DNA of 64,000 nt from Bryum argenteum (taxonomy: Eukaryota; Streptophyta; Bryopsida; Bryales; Bryaceae), in assembly GCA_037043015.1 (NCBI GenBank), contig CM073325.1:12193001-12257000 (forward strand), read 5' to 3'. Below the pieces are notes generated by a model. It saw only the letters and a program-made list of their open reading frames with translations, was not told the DNA's origin and searched no databases. The position numbers and the translations under genes are program-made. Each line of letters begins with the position of its first letter. Position 1 is the stretch's first letter. Positions 24,557 to 40,944 of this stretch are shown here, in pieces.

Positions 24557-24963
24557 GGCCTGGCCACACCAGGATATGCAGTCCAGCCAGCATGGGCTGG
24601 TGGGCTTGGACCCCTGCTGGGCCGGTGTGACCTCGCGTCAACAGGCCGGTCCACTAGGGGCTGCGAGGAAAAGGGGGGCAACCAGCCCCTAAAAAAATTT
24701 CAAATTTTGAAATTTAAAATCTAAAATTTCAGAGAAAAGAGAAGAGAAAAAAAATTTAAAAAGTTTTAAAAAAATAATAAAAAAGCTGTCCGAATTGTCG
24801 GTGGGGGCTCCAGCCGGGCAGGGAGGCCCCCTGCTGGATGCAAGGCACTACCTTGCCACCAGCACCTCCAGCAGGGGAATTGGAGCCCCTACTGCTCCGG
24901 CATAAAAGCAGGGCTGGGGTTTTGCCCCTGCTGGGGCTGCTGGAGGCCCGGTGTGGCCAGGCC
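24557..24963. mobile_element. GC-rich foldback element
   Basis: The 407-bp segment begins GGCCTGGCCACACC and ends with the exact inverted GGTGTGGCCAGGCC. Both outer thirds are GC-rich, with many GCTGG/CCAGC runs; the centre is an A-rich stretch. A possible TGAC flank is seen on both sides (one base offset on the right). The GC content is sharply unlike the surroundings. There is no coding capacity I can support. Confidence 0.65.
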
Positions 24964-25436
24964 ATGACCATTCCTCTCACCCGATGCCGCCCCCACATTG
25001 ACTATTTGGCTTCAAGGTCCCTTCCATGGAATTTCCCAATGGGTTTCCTTCGTTGTACATCTGAAAATGCAAAGTATAATACTCATGTGGTCCAAAGGCT
25101 TCTGTAAATGACGTGCTATCTAAGGCTCCACTTCAGAGTGGAGCCTGGATTTTCATTTTTGGTCGCATACCCGAAAGCATCTCAAATTTTTTGTCAGGAA
25201 GGCATCCCACACCAAAATATTGTGAAATTCGAGAGAGACATTACTCACTCAAGGATTACACTCTTTGTGAGTGATTCATTTGATGCATTTATTTCAAACA
25301 GCCTGAGCATTGGCAGCTATCCTAAACTGGAGCTCTAAAGCTCCAAGTAGTGTACACATGCTAGAAGAAACAAAATCAATTGAAAGCGAAAAAAACAACA
25401 AAGGCGGTACGGTAATTGAATGTGTAAATATATATA

Positions 25437-29625
<4,189 letters not shown>

Positions 29626-29934
29626 GGCCAGCCCTTTCGATCGAAATGCGAGTAAGTGAAAAAGAGTGTGAGAGTGGGGGATTGTGAAGAAGTGGGATTT
29701 GGAAGGGACGATGAGATTCTCGGAGAAGCGCAAGAATCTGGGAGTGATTTTTGGCACGTGGTTGTTTGCTTTTCGGCGAAGGTCAATGGGAAACGGCTGC
29801 TGCCGCATGCTCTCCACTCTATCTTGGTGCGGACGGTGAGTAAGATCATCGGTAACCCGGGCCGGTACTTTGGTCAACTGAATAAGTCAACGATGCCTCG
29901 ATTTGACGAAACAAATGCAACACCACCATATCTG

Positions 29935-30475
29935 AGAAAATTAGTCCAAATGTAAACCCTTTGCACTTAAATTTTTGCTTCCATTCAAAAAGATTTGATT
30001 GGGTTAAAGTATTACCACTAAAACTAGACTGTAAATGGAACTCATTCCAAAAAATAAAGTTGAAATCCAAAAATGAATGAAGGAGATATAGCTTCTCTAT
30101 AATCATTGAATTTTTTACTTGATTCATTGTAGAAACATCATTACAAATCCAATACCAAAGGTACTTGGATCTTAAAAAAATAAAACACCTGCACTTGGAT
30201 TTCATTTTAAGATAATGATTGAGTGAAAGGAATGCATGAGAAACTAAATTGATTACGCATATTTAGATGGCAATAGTAAAACATGTCCATGTTTGGAAAC
30301 TTCAAAAAAAGGGTGGCCTTCACTAAAATGAATGCCATTATTTCATACTTCGATGTATAAGTCCTTGAATATTACCACACAAACTAAACTTAATTTGGGA
30401 CCCATAAAAAGTGAATTCGGAATGGACTTTGTATGAGGAAGATATGGCTCTTCAAATTTTCAGAATTGTGCAAGG
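29935..30475 (+). repeat. fragment of the 1-kb TTAA-element family
   Basis: Matches the 18590-19160 interior in the same orientation: AAATTAGTCCAAATGTAAAC, ACATGTCCATGTTTGGAAAC, and GAAGATATGGCTCTTCAAA. Both termini are missing. It lies directly upstream of the ITPK4-like gene's first exon. Confidence 0.65.
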
Positions 30476-30479
30476 CTAG

Positions 30480-30920
30480 GCGAGTTAGTTACATGTTTAT
30501 GTAAAGTTTTACCCTAGCAAGTCATGTAAAACCTAGAGAATAGCTTGAGTTTTTACATGGGGTAATTTTGTTGAATTTCGAATACAAAGGCCCACTTTTG
30601 ATGGTTGAAAAGGAATGTGGATCTACTATAAGATAATAAGAATGTGCCTTGGTACCTTATCCACACATACAAAAACACAATGTGATAAAATGTGAAATCT
30701 CATATTTTGATGAATTTTTAAAGTTACTGCAATCTTTTATGAATTTTGGGCAAATTTTAGTGTGCCTTGATAGTGTTTACAAGCTTTGAGAGTGAAAATT
30801 TCTCAGAGTATGAAGAATCTTGAGCGTGGATGATCTTGTTGAAAAGGTATTTTGTTTGAACTTCTCGTCGATCCAAACGTAGTTAACCAGAGGTTGACTA
30901 GATTTTGGCCTCCTCCAATA
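30480..30920 (+). repeat. dispersed AT-rich repeat, copy 2
   Basis: Patchily homologous to 22250-22790. Its exact fusion to the preceding TTAA-family fragment suggests a composite or nested repeat. Confidence 0.5.
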
Positions 30921-31387
30921 TTGAATTGCATTACTTAATTTCTTCGGTAGAGATGAGACATCAAATGTCCTATCCTATCAACTCACAATTCAAGTCACAA
31001 ACATTCGAGATACAACAGATCATCAGCCATGCAATTGGGGCGACAAGTCACTTCCTGCAATAAAGGTTCATTGCAAGACTTTTCATTTTGTATCTAGAGT
31101 GCTGCAGCATCCAAGTCAACAATTCCTCTCTCTCCAAGATTTGTACCAGTAAACAAAAATCAAACTGGTAACCAAGGTGAGAAATAAGTGCCTCATACCA
31201 TTACTTACAAAAACCTTACAGTGCTGGAAGATTGCAGCGTCCTCATTTCTACGCAGGCCTCAATCAGTCAAAGCCAATGCAAGATTATTATGAATGCCCA
31301 GTAAGGAAGGCCTTGAACTTCTATATACATCTTATCATACAGTTGTGGATTATTAAAGTGCAAGAGATGAACTCTCTCTGATTCTTA

Positions 31388-32585
31388 TCAGACAGCAGGG
31401 ATGTTTGAAAAAGAGAACCCTTTGTAACCCTTGTACGCGTAGTACGCGATCCTCGTGTAGTAAAATCCGGGCAGAAACAGAACTGCTCCAAGGATTGTGA
31501 AAGCAATGCCTGCCACAATAACGCACGGCATCAGCTTCGTGCCGGAAACCATATCCATATAGCAGCTGCTTACATGTTCAGAAAGGTAAGCGTAATGCAC
31601 AATAAAAAAACTATGTCCTGAGAATGACAGGGGTACACAATCACCTAATGAGAAACAACCACTCGCTCAATTCTCTAAAAAAATAAAAAGTAGTACACAG
31701 ATTCCCCAATCAAATGTTAAGATCAGAACATGCATAAAGGCAAAGCCATGTTGTGCAAAGCCCTCTCATGGAAAGCAAATTCTAAGATCCAATGAAAGAC
31801 AGACAATGAAACGAAAGCTACAATGTAACGCTACCTTCAAAAATTACTCTTCGCTAAGAAAAATACACCTAGTTGCGACACTTCATACTCTTGAAAGATG
31901 ATAAGCACTTTCTTCACAACAACAGTATTGTCCAACAAGTATACAAACTGTTCAATTCTCGGTGCATAACAAGGAAATATCTTTTCAAATATCAAAGACA
32001 GGCAATTCTTGAAAGCTATAGGCATTACTCTTCCCCAGGGGATTCACACCTGAATGCGACAGTTCAAATTCTCGTGACATCACAGCACTTCTTCGACATC
32101 AGAACTATTATTTTCAACCGAAGAATCTCTTAAATTACTACATAGGATCAGTATTGAATTAGTGTATATTCTTAGTCCGTTACAATCAAGAATCTTTAAT
32201 TAGGTTGAAAGTCTAGAAACTGTTGCTTATCTTAGGGTCTGCTAGAACCTCGAGGTTTATCACATTGCACGGAATGATCAAGATCCAAGATAGTTCAATT
32301 TCGGCAAGATCCGTCAGGGTTTGACCTCGATCGCAATCTGAATCGGTAAGGCATACGGCATCACAATTCATTTTAAAGATATTGATCGATCGGGTGCTCA
32401 CCGTGGCCAGAATCGCCGCCAACTTTGTACGCGGTCATGACGATTCCAAAGACGATGCCGAGCGTGCCGAGCGCGAGGAGAGTGACGGCGAGCGCAATTT
32501 CCTTCACGGGAGGGCCGTTGTGCACGATGAACGTGCCGCCACTCACATCGTCCCGAATTGAAAACGTATGATCCACGTACGCCAT
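31388..32585 (-). CDS. TMEM230-like small membrane protein, two exons
   Basis: Exon 1 (32402-32585) and exon 2 (31388-31509) join in phase across an 892-bp intron to give 101 residues. The protein begins [13 protein letters not shown], has a first membrane span at about residues 30-51 ([20 protein letters not shown]), a short GGDSGHG turn, a second span ([20 protein letters not shown]) and the conserved tail [18 protein letters not shown]. These blocks are diagnostic of the eukaryotic TMEM230 family. Animal TMEM230 acts on secretory and recycling vesicles; a trafficking role in plants is inferred. The length equals the family norm and no residue appears to be missing. Confidence 0.95.
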
Positions 32586-32911
32586 AGCTCTCGAGTTAAA
32601 ATGCTATCAAATCTCAAATCAATCGAGCTTGGGCTTAAAATGTTGATCTTATCAAGCTCTAATCGAATCTGTGCATTGAAAACCTACGGGATCGGGGAGA
32701 TCGATGAGGAGAAGGGTTGAGGGAAGCTCCCGGCAAGTAGCTATTGCGGAAGTAGTCGGAACAGGAGTTGTGAAGACGACGATGACCCAGGCCGGGCTCC
32801 TAATGCCGTGAGATGGATATACTGTATGTACACTAATTTAGTGTCAATTACACTAATTGATATAATCGCTGAAACTTTTTACTTCTTAGCAAAGACTATA
32901 TCAACCCTCAT

Positions 32912-33005
32912 ACGCCTTAAACGCCCATAGGGTCTGAAAGGGGCAGCCCGATATTGAATCCCAGCATTTTTGGATTCGGGCATCATGAATGAACCAATCA
33001 ATGGA
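32912..33005 (+). repeat. truncated TTAA-MITE (362-bp family)
   Basis: The left part of the family is present (CCTTAAACGCCCATAGGGTC, GGGCAGCCCGATATTG, GGGCATCATGAATGAACCAA). The rest and the TTAA flanks are lost. Confidence 0.65.
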
Positions 33006-33289
33006 CGTATGTAGAAGAGTGCTACAAGGGTTTCTCAGATCCCCCATTAGTCAATGAGATTTTTAAATGGGCGTGGACTACTTCAAGTTGGCGACGCTTT
33101 AACGACCAGCTTAGGCAAGAGTGCATGTGCACACGTTACGATTAGTCTAGAAAATTGCCCCTTGTAAGTAGTATGGACGGTTTTATGCTCAATAAGAGCA
33201 TTTCATGTGGCCATGTCATTTGCCTATGCCATAGGTCGTAAATACAAGGTTTATTGTTCACACTCAAACTCCCGCAACGGACGAGACTC

Positions 33290-33960
33290 CTAGCAAAAAC
33301 ATTCATCAAAAAAGTTTCATGGCTCAAATAATAACATTGCAATGGTAAAACTGCCAAAAAAAATTATAAAGGAAACTAGTCCAAATCTACACCACTTGCA
33401 CTAAAATTCCTTTCTTCACTTCAAGACACCTCCGATCATGACAAAAAAAGTATCATTTAACCTATACTAAAATTGGATGTCATGCTAAGAAACAAAGTTG
33501 AAAACTAACATTGAATGAAGGCCCCAAGGAAGGAGACATAGCTCCTCAAATTTTATGCATTTCACACTTTTTTTCATCAATGAAAGACCATTGCAAATCT
33601 TAAACCAATAGTGTTGGGTTCAAAATTTTTGTTACTTGAAAGTTGTTAGTATTCAACTAAGGATCATATTCAAATTCAAAACATCACAAAACTAAATTTG
33701 TTTTTGCATAATTGGCCTGCAATGATAAAACATGCCTAATGTTTGAGAACTTAATAACTAAAACCTCCTTCACTAAAATGCATGCCATGAAGTTCATACT
33801 TTATTGTATGGGTCTACAATTTCATCTTTGACCCCAACCCAAGTGATTTCATCCAATACATGCTACGAATGAAGAAATTATGGCTCTTCAAAATTTCTAC
33901 CCTTCATCTAAAATGCTAACTTTCCCAACTCTAAGGACATGTAGGGGTAAGGGATAGACT
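33290..33960 (+). repeat. 5'-truncated copy of the 1-kb TTAA-element family
   Basis: Matches 18545-19197 in the same orientation from TTCATCAAAAAAGTTTCATG to a decayed right end GGACATGTAGGGGTAA. The left end is missing. Confidence 0.7.
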
Positions 33961-34249
33961 ATAATTACCAAACCATTTAAGTCTTGGATTAATGAACCTC
34001 CATGTGACTAGGTTACATACAAAACTTTACTCACACCAACCAAGAAAAAAAAGTATTTTCATCTTATTTCATCTCCCACACATGCTTCAACTTCAATAGA
34101 ATTCCAAGTGCTTATTTGGGCCAAGAAGCTGACAAATCCTATCTTTCCACCCAAAAAAAATTTGATTATTGGATTTACACCATGCATGTTCTTCCAACTG
34201 ACAGTCCAGTCTTCAAAAGCCAGTTTCTCAATCTGTCCATAGTGCTGTA

Positions 34250-35933
34250 CAGTACCCGGCAAGTCTCATTCGTCCACCCCTGCTGCAGCTGAAATTCAGC
34301 AGTGAACCTGTAACTTGGAAATGACACCAAAGGCTCAAAAATGTATGGAATTGCAAACCGTAAATTGAGTTTGGAAGATAATGAAGTCTAGTTTCATGAC
34401 ATGCACTATTATTACATTGAAATAGTCAAAGCATACAACAATAGAGCATTTTGTGGTACACTATCTACCATCTAGTACTACCGCCCCCCCGCATTAATTA
34501 CAGCCTTCATCCGGTGAGGCATGCTAGCAAGGAGAATTTCAAGAGTCTCCATGGATATAGCTTCCCATGCCCGCTCAATACTTTTGATCAATTCATCTTT
34601 GTTGTTTGGCCTAGTCTCCTTTTGTACAACGTCTTTTAGAATCATCCACACATTCTCTATGGGATTCAAGTCCGGTGAGTTTGCAGGCCATGTAATCTTC
34701 TTGATCTTATGAGCTTCTCGCCATTGTTGCGGTAACTTACTACGATGCACCGGGGCACCATCTTCCATAAGGAATAGACTTTGAGGATCATCATGCATAT
34801 AAAAAAAGCCACTCAATCGACCCTCGTATACAACGTCAACAAAATCAGCACTTGTCCGTTTATCGGATGGCATGATAACAATGGGGCACTTTTCATAACC
34901 TGTAAAAGCACCCCAAATCATGACGGATGTGCGGCCAGATTTGAAAGTGGGTGCTAAGCAATCCCATGAATAGCGTTCATAAGATCGTCGCCAAACCTTC
35001 ACTTGCCGGGAATTTTTGCCTATCTCAAATGAAGCCTCATCTGTCCATATCACATGCATCCAATCCAATGTGTTCCAAGATTGATGTTTCTTGGCAAATG
35101 CCAATCTATCAGCCTTATGCTTGTGACTAAGAAATGGCTTCTTTGCTGCAACACAACTACGAAATCCAATACGTTTAATCTCCTTCTTTAGTGTACGTAC
35201 ACAAACTTTCTCAGTCATCTTTTCTATAATAGAGACAAGTGGAATGCGTCTATTCTGTATAAGAATGCGTACCAATTCCCTTCTACCTCGATCAGTTAGT
35301 TTGCAACGTCGACGTACGACTTTACGTGTGACCACTGTTCCGTAATCATTGAATTTCTTCAAAACATATTCAATGGTGGAACGTGGCATGCCTAACTCTG
35401 TTGCAATGCTACGCTGTGGCATTCCTGAACGACTCATCCCAACTATGACACCCTTTTCCTCTGTGCTTAAACGACAACCTCCCATTTTTGCAAAATCTTA
35501 AACACAAGAAAATGCACCTAAGGCTAAATCTGCCTTAAGAGAGAAACAAGAGCTAGAAAACTACGCATACACCATTTCCTGAAACAAAATTTGTGTTGAT
35601 TGAGTGTAGACTCAAGCTTCATTTGCACAAAGTTTCAGCTGAAAATGAGCAAATGCATGGCTTCCATGTGCATCGATATTTCTAAAAGCTCTATATACAA
35701 GTTGCCACCACACTGACACTGTTTGTTAATTTTTAATTTTTATCAAGATTTTTCTAATATTTCATTAATTGCTAAATGACACATGTTGTAAGACTACTCA
35801 TCCTACCCAATGTTAATAATTAAAGCTCTAGAGTTGGAGAGGTGAAGAATAGGGAGCATTTTGAAGTAGCATGAGTGCCACTTCAGAGAAGCTGGTTTCA
35901 GTGTGGTGGACGATTGAGACTTGCCGGGTACTG
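34250..35933 (-). mobile_element. full-length Tc1-type element with intact transposase
   Basis: The 1684-bp element is bounded by 29-bp inverted repeats starting CAGTACCCGGCAAGTCTCA that differ at a single position (34250-34278 against 35905-35933). TA flanks each end (34248-34249 and 35934-35935), the standard Tc1/mariner target duplication. One uninterrupted transposase gene occupies 34478-35485. The near-identical ends and open frame suggest recent or current activity. Confidence 0.93.
34478..35485 (-). CDS. Tc1/mariner transposase, DD34E type
   Basis: The single-exon 335-residue protein would bind the element's ends and carry out cut-and-paste transposition in the nucleus. Residues 8-50 form a helix-turn-helix (SIATELGMPRSTIEYVLKKF). 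A second DNA-binding region follows to about residue 115. Catalytic residues are D149 (IWTDEASF), D242 (LMEDGAPVHR) and E277 (SPDLNPIENVW); the last two are 34 residues apart. WGAF at 191-194 matches the usual WG motif, and the tail has SMPHRMKAVI. Length is normal for the family and no stop or frameshift is seen. Most plant mariner-like elements are DD39D, so this type is notable. The ATG at 35485 lies about 450 bp inside the right inverted repeat. Confidence 0.95.
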   Translation of the reverse strand: MGGCRLSTEEKGVIVGMSRSGMPQRSIATELGMPRSTIEYVLKKFNDYGTVVTRKVVRRRCKLTDRGRRELVRILIQNRRIPLVSIIEKMTEKVCVRTLKKEIKRIGFRSCVAAKKPFLSHKHKADRLAFAKKHQSWNTLDWMHVIWTDEASFEIGKNSRQVKVWRRSYERYSWDCLAPTFKSGRTSVMIWGAFTGYEKCPIVIMPSDKRTSADFVDVVYEGRLSGFFYMHDDPQSLFLMEDGAPVHRSKLPQQWREAHKIKKITWPANSPDLNPIENVWMILKDVVQKETRPNNKDELIKSIERAWEAISMETLEILLASMPHRMKAVINAGGR

Positions 35934-36271
35934 TACAACTAACCACAATGGAACACCAATCCCAAAACACGCCAGAAGACAATACAAATAATGCAATGTT
36001 CGGCCATTTACGAGGCTAAATCCTCTATTGTGATTGGTCAAAATCTTGAAATTGGTCCTAAGGGCTTTACATGGGGAGTCAAGTCCAATATTCCGAAGTT
36101 ATATCATAATGGGTGGAAGACAAGTTATGACACGGCCCGTGCTTCAATAACGGGGATATCCAAGGATGGAAGGCCAATTCATGACCGAGAAGACCGTCTC
36201 TTGGTTTCGTAACAAGATTATTATTTCACTAAAATATTTTATTGTGAACAAATCAAAAGCATGAAATGGAG

Positions 36272-36640
36272 TTAACCCTTGAAGGTCCTTCCACTCCTCA
36301 ATGGGCAGCCCGAAATTGGATCTTAGCATCTTTTGGACTTGGGCAACATGAATAGTGCACTTTTTGAACTTGGGCAACATGAATGAACCAATCAATGATG
36401 AGTTTGCAACTTCCTACAAGGTTTTGTGCAATCCCAACCTACCTACCACAATCCTTTCAAAGCACAAATCACTCATACAAATTGCGATTTGAATTGTAGG
36501 ATTTCACTTTGTAGATGCATCACAAAAAGGTGACCAAAATGATATAAAAAAGTAAGTGAAAAATTGAGAATCAAAAGAGCTACAAGCAAGATTCTGTTGG
36601 AAAACAGCCCGAGGGGCTGACAGGCGCCTTCAAGGGTTAA
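36272..36640. mobile_element. TTAA-MITE, 362-bp family, diverged copy
   Basis: The 361-bp core at 36276-36636 begins CCCTTGAAGG and ends CCTTCAAGGG, flanked by TTAA on both sides. The interior matches the copies at 45249 and 59240 closely (CAACCTACCTACCACAATCC). Confidence 0.85.
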
Positions 36641-37081
36641 TAATACAAATTGGCCCCATGGGCTTTTTATTTCTTTTTACAAATTCACCTCAAGGTCTTT
36701 ACACATGGGGGAATTGGCCCTCACTTTATTAATTTTTTAATGTGCTCTCAAAGCCGCCTCTTGAAGTAGTTTGTGACTGAGTTGGCTTGGAGATGTGTTG
36801 GCCTTGACTCCCCATGTTAATCGTCCCTATGACCATCCCCAATCTGAGCACCATTTATTACCAAACTAACTGGCAGTGCCTTGCTATGATAAGATGCCAG
36901 GTTACTGGGACAGGCAGTGTACCGTAACAGGCTGTGCAGGTTTAACTGTCACAGGTAAAAAGCAACCCACACTATTTGTTCAAAAAAATAAAAGCAACCA
37001 CACTGGATGTAATAGATGGAGATGATGATTTCCATATGCTCTGCTCTTGCCATCATGCTCCTTTGACTTTAGCATATTTGG

Positions 37082-37187
37082 TACTCCCTCTGTCCCATTA
37101 TAATTGTCTTGTAGGTTTTCTCAAATTTATCTCAAAAAGTAAATTTGAGAGAACCTACTCGACAATTATAATGGGACAGAGGGAGTA
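37082..37187. mobile_element. Stowaway MITE
   Basis: The 102-bp core at 37084-37185 reads CTCCCTCTGTCCCATTATAA ... TTATAATGGGACAGAGGGAG, nearly a perfect hairpin, flanked by TA on both sides. This is the classic plant Stowaway terminus. Confidence 0.92.
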
Positions 37188-37578
37188 CAATTTATGGATA
37201 GAGATGCATTTCATAAGCTTTTCTTCTATTTCTCCTTTATGAATAATACTTGGATATGGCATAATGCTTGATAGGTACAGTGGGTAGGGACCAATATCAT
37301 GTGTGAAGTGAAAAGTAAATTGGGACTACAGGAATGACCTGTGTTCTGTTTTACTTGGAATGACACTTGTCACACGTGCATTTTGTGCACTTCAAACTTT
37401 AGCCTTTGTGGAAGGTAGGTGCACTCGTCATGAACGTTTGGAACCAACTGCCAACAACTATTTCATATTCTATTTTATTTTTATTTTTTTGTATTCAAAC
37501 AATGTATTAAATGTTTGAGAAATACATCCAGTTTTTATTTTGTTTGACACAAGCATGCTAGTGAAACAAAGTGTATGA

Positions 37579-37960
37579 ATAGGGACATTTAGGGGTTAAG
37601 CTACCCTAAAATTGACATTTGAGATGAAGGCATAAACTTCTGAAGTGTCCTAACTTCTCTATCGAGAGTCCGTATTGGACGAAATCACTTGGCTTGGGTT
37701 CCAACTCAAGCATGTTTTATGTGGTTTAAATTGGAGACTCATAAAATAGCTAATGAATGAATGGCATGCATTTTAGTGAAGGCAATTATTATTTTTTGGT
37801 TTTCAAACATTTGGCATGTTTTATCATTGCAAGCCAATTAAGTGAGATCAAAAATATTTTCTCAACTTTGGTATTTACTTTGCAACAATGTTTCTACAAT
37901 GAAAAAAGTGAAAAAGTAGATGAATTTTGAGAGGCTATATCACCTTTTATCCATCGCACC
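37579..37960 (-). repeat. inverted fragment of the 1-kb TTAA-element family
   Basis: Matches the right half of the 18219-19197 element in reverse orientation (CCAAGTGATTTCGTCCAATA on the minus strand). A GGGACATTTAGGGGTTAA terminus at 37580-37597 has the orientation of a right end, so the fragment is rearranged. Confidence 0.6.
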
Positions 37961-38017
37961 TCTCATGAAGCGCCCAATCATTTCTCCCAATTATTTCTCC
38001 AACATTAGTCACCCAAA

Positions 38018-38178
38018 TAATACATGTGGTATAAGAACTGATAGTCATGTGCTTGGTAGTCACCAAATACATATGGTGTAAGAATCTAGCGCGTTTGATA
38101 ATCATACATATGGTATAAGAATAGAGCGCACTTGATAATCACCCAATACATACGGTGTAAGAACTGATGGCGCTTGAC
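38018..38178. repeat. four-copy degenerate tandem repeat, about 42 bp
   Basis: Units begin AATACATRYGGTRTAAGAA at about 38019, 38065, 38104 and 38147 and end in GCGCTTGATAATC-like text. Confidence 0.75.
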
Positions 38179-39587
38179 ATTACCGGGTCATTTCTTGTCC
38201 ACTTCCTCTCCAATTCAAAGCTCCCGGAACTCTGGAAGTAATTGCCAACCATTTGCCAACCACTTCCATTACTTCTTGAGACCGACCAACGCTGTTCTTT
38301 CACATAAAAATAGAGTCAAGGCCATTGACTACCAATACGGAGGGATCGGAGGATATACTGTCAGATCGACGATCAAGCAAGGGTGGGAATACATACCGTC
38401 CACGATTCCATCATGCTCGACTTTGGCCTTCAGCCAGAACCAGAAGCTAAGCTATCATACACTAGTCGACAGTTTCCGAATCATCTAAACTTGCACTCAT
38501 ACAGTAGCCGGAAGAATCCATCACCCCCGATCACCTACACCTTCACATGATCCGGAGTCCAAAATCCAACTCTTTCCAGGCCCATCGATCCATCTAAAAC
38601 TTCCTCAATACCTCCAATAATATGACACCCACCTCATTCGCATGGAACAGGATCGGCTAGGACAAGATCCACTCCTGATTCTCCCTTGGAATTTTCACTA
38701 TGGAATGTAGTGAGCGGCAAACAGGATACTTTTACATTCGAGCACAACGTGAGCACACATGAATGGAGCAGACAATGGAAGTATGGAACCTACCATTACG
38801 AACGGAAACTTCATTCACGCGGCCCCTTAGAAAGGGACCGGAGTTTCTATCTATCTATCTATGGAACCTACTTCCGTAATCATGGCGATGAGTGCAGATT
38901 TTGACTACGTGACCTCATAGCAACATAATTTTTTACGCGTAACGCACACACTTAGTGGGCACAACACAAACAAATTTGCACCGGATTGATGATGAACATC
39001 CCAATTTCCGCTCGTGGCCGTTTCCAAACAATAGTGGTCATCGAGTCTGCCATCACGGTAAGTTATTGACAAGATATTGTCTTGCTGCTCCCGCAACTGG
39101 ATTACACACTATAATTATTGTAACGGCACATTGTCTAGTTCATAACGCTCAATATACTGGGCCGATGGAAACAGGAATGTGGAATGTTTGGTCATTTCGT
39201 GTCCTTTGGTGTACTGTCCTTCGACCATTGTGGTAGAAATGTGCTCATGAGTTGAATCCCGGTTATCATCCCTACCCTAGAGAAAAGGAGGGAAAAAAAA
39301 AAAGAAAGAAGTACAGTACAGCAACTGCGCAGCATCTCAAGCGGGCAGAGTGTTGATCGGGCAGATATTCTCGGGCTTGAATTTTTCGTCCTCGGACGGC
39401 GTGAGTTCATTGCTGCGAAACCACCTCCCTGTACGTTACTACTACGAAGAAACATTCTTTAAATCGTTTCCTCCTGCCTGCCCAACGAACGAAGGAACTT
39501 CTCGTTCGTTGTTGTGGACGTTCGTTCCCGATTTCGTCAGACTCTGTTCACACTAGGGTTTTTCTTTTGCACAATCTTCTATCTATA
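38179..39587. other. spacer, no gene supported
   Basis: Several open frames of 60-100 codons occur on both strands without family similarity or convincing splice context. A short CTAT run lies near 38850. Confidence 0.45.
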
Positions 39588-39683
39588 TACTTCCTCTGTT
39601 CCGTTATAATTGGACAATAGGTTCTCTCAAATTTATCTCTTAAGGCATATCTAAGAGAACCTTATAATAGGACGAAAGGAGTA
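39588..39683. mobile_element. Stowaway MITE, second copy
   Basis: The core at 39590-39681 (CTTCCTCTGTTCCGTTATAA ... GGACGAAAGGAG) is a diverged relative of the copy at 37084, again flanked by TA. Interior TCTCAAATTTATCTC is shared. Confidence 0.82.
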
Positions 39684-40497
39684 TATAATAGAATAGTGTC
39701 CCTTTACTCATCCCCGGTGATAGACCCCATAAGGGACATGGATATTCATCAATGAATATATACAAAAATATGTAATATTTTATGAATAGTGACTATTCAT
39801 ATTTTCAACAATACAACAATTGTGCTAATTTGGAAGAATTACAATAACATTTCTAGCTTGGTACGGCTAGCACAATAACACGATTGTATCATGAGACTTT
39901 TTATGCAGTCGAAGGGGATGTGCGTTTTAAGGGGATGCGTTCCGAGGAGTGCGAGTGTATATATTATTGAAGGTAGGTAGTTTTTTTTGTTTTGTTTTGT
40001 TTTGTGAGTGAGATTATGATCTAGGGAGCAAACAGTTGGATTAGGGTGCACGATGTGTTGTTGGAAGGGATTTTTTTTAGAGATGTGGGCATTGATTGGA
40101 TTGCAGAAGTATCGAATTTCCGAGTAATTATGGCCCTTCAAATGACCAAAAAAAATACAAAAATGACCTAATTTTAGATCTAGCAGAAAAACAAGAGGGG
40201 TGTGGTCAAAGTATAGAAGTGGCGCCGCGAGGGAACACTATTATACATGATAATACTCTTTTGGAAAAAGTAGCAATCTCCGTGCTTTGCAGTTCTTCAT
40301 TGAATTTCAGAACGTTCATGACTTTGTTGACTGCGGGGGAACTGAAGCACTTCATCAATGCATTCTAGTTGGCTGGGTCTTCTATACTTCTTTCCACACA
40401 CCTCATAAAAAATCTGACAACAAACTGAGAGTTAGGTACGAGTACGAACGACGAACTTTCTGTCCGTCCATCCATGGGCATCTCGTTCCCCTTTCAG

Positions 40498-40650
40498 GCA
40501 GAACGCTTCCGTCCGTCCGTTCCCCTTCTACGCAGCTTCAGCGAAGGCATAACACTTTCCGTCCACCCATTCCCCAATTTGGCAGCTTCAACGAAGGCAG
40601 AACGCTTTCGTCTGTCCATTCCCCTTTGAGGCAGCTTCAGCGAAAGCGGG
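40498..40650. repeat. three-copy tandem repeat, about 50 bp, upstream of the DUF1336 gene
   Basis: GCAGCTTCARCGAARGC recurs at 40532, 40582 and 40631, each preceded by a TCCGTCC...TTCCCC block. It lies in the presumed promoter or leader region of the gene that starts at 40945. Confidence 0.75.
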
Positions 40651-40944
40651 GACCACCAGTCTCAAAGGGGGAGGGACGGAGGAGGGACTGAGCCCGAGTG
40701 CATGGGACACACAGAAGTGCACATGCGGCGGACGGTGGACAACAGTCAAGCCTCTGGCACTCGCACAATTGCCATAGACAATCCAACACGATCAGTCATC
40801 GGAAGGATCGCAGGCAAACGCCCACCAATTCAGAACCCACAGCCCCTTTTCTCTTTCCCTTTAGCTCCTTAGCCCCCGAGGCTTGCTCCATTCCTGTTTG
40901 TTGTAATGAAATTGTGGTTGCATTAGGGTGCGCACAAGCAAACG

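Noticed and set aside
38018-38178. regularly spaced repeats resembling a CRISPR array
   Set aside because: Units are contiguous and degenerate without unique spacers, and the genome is eukaryotic.
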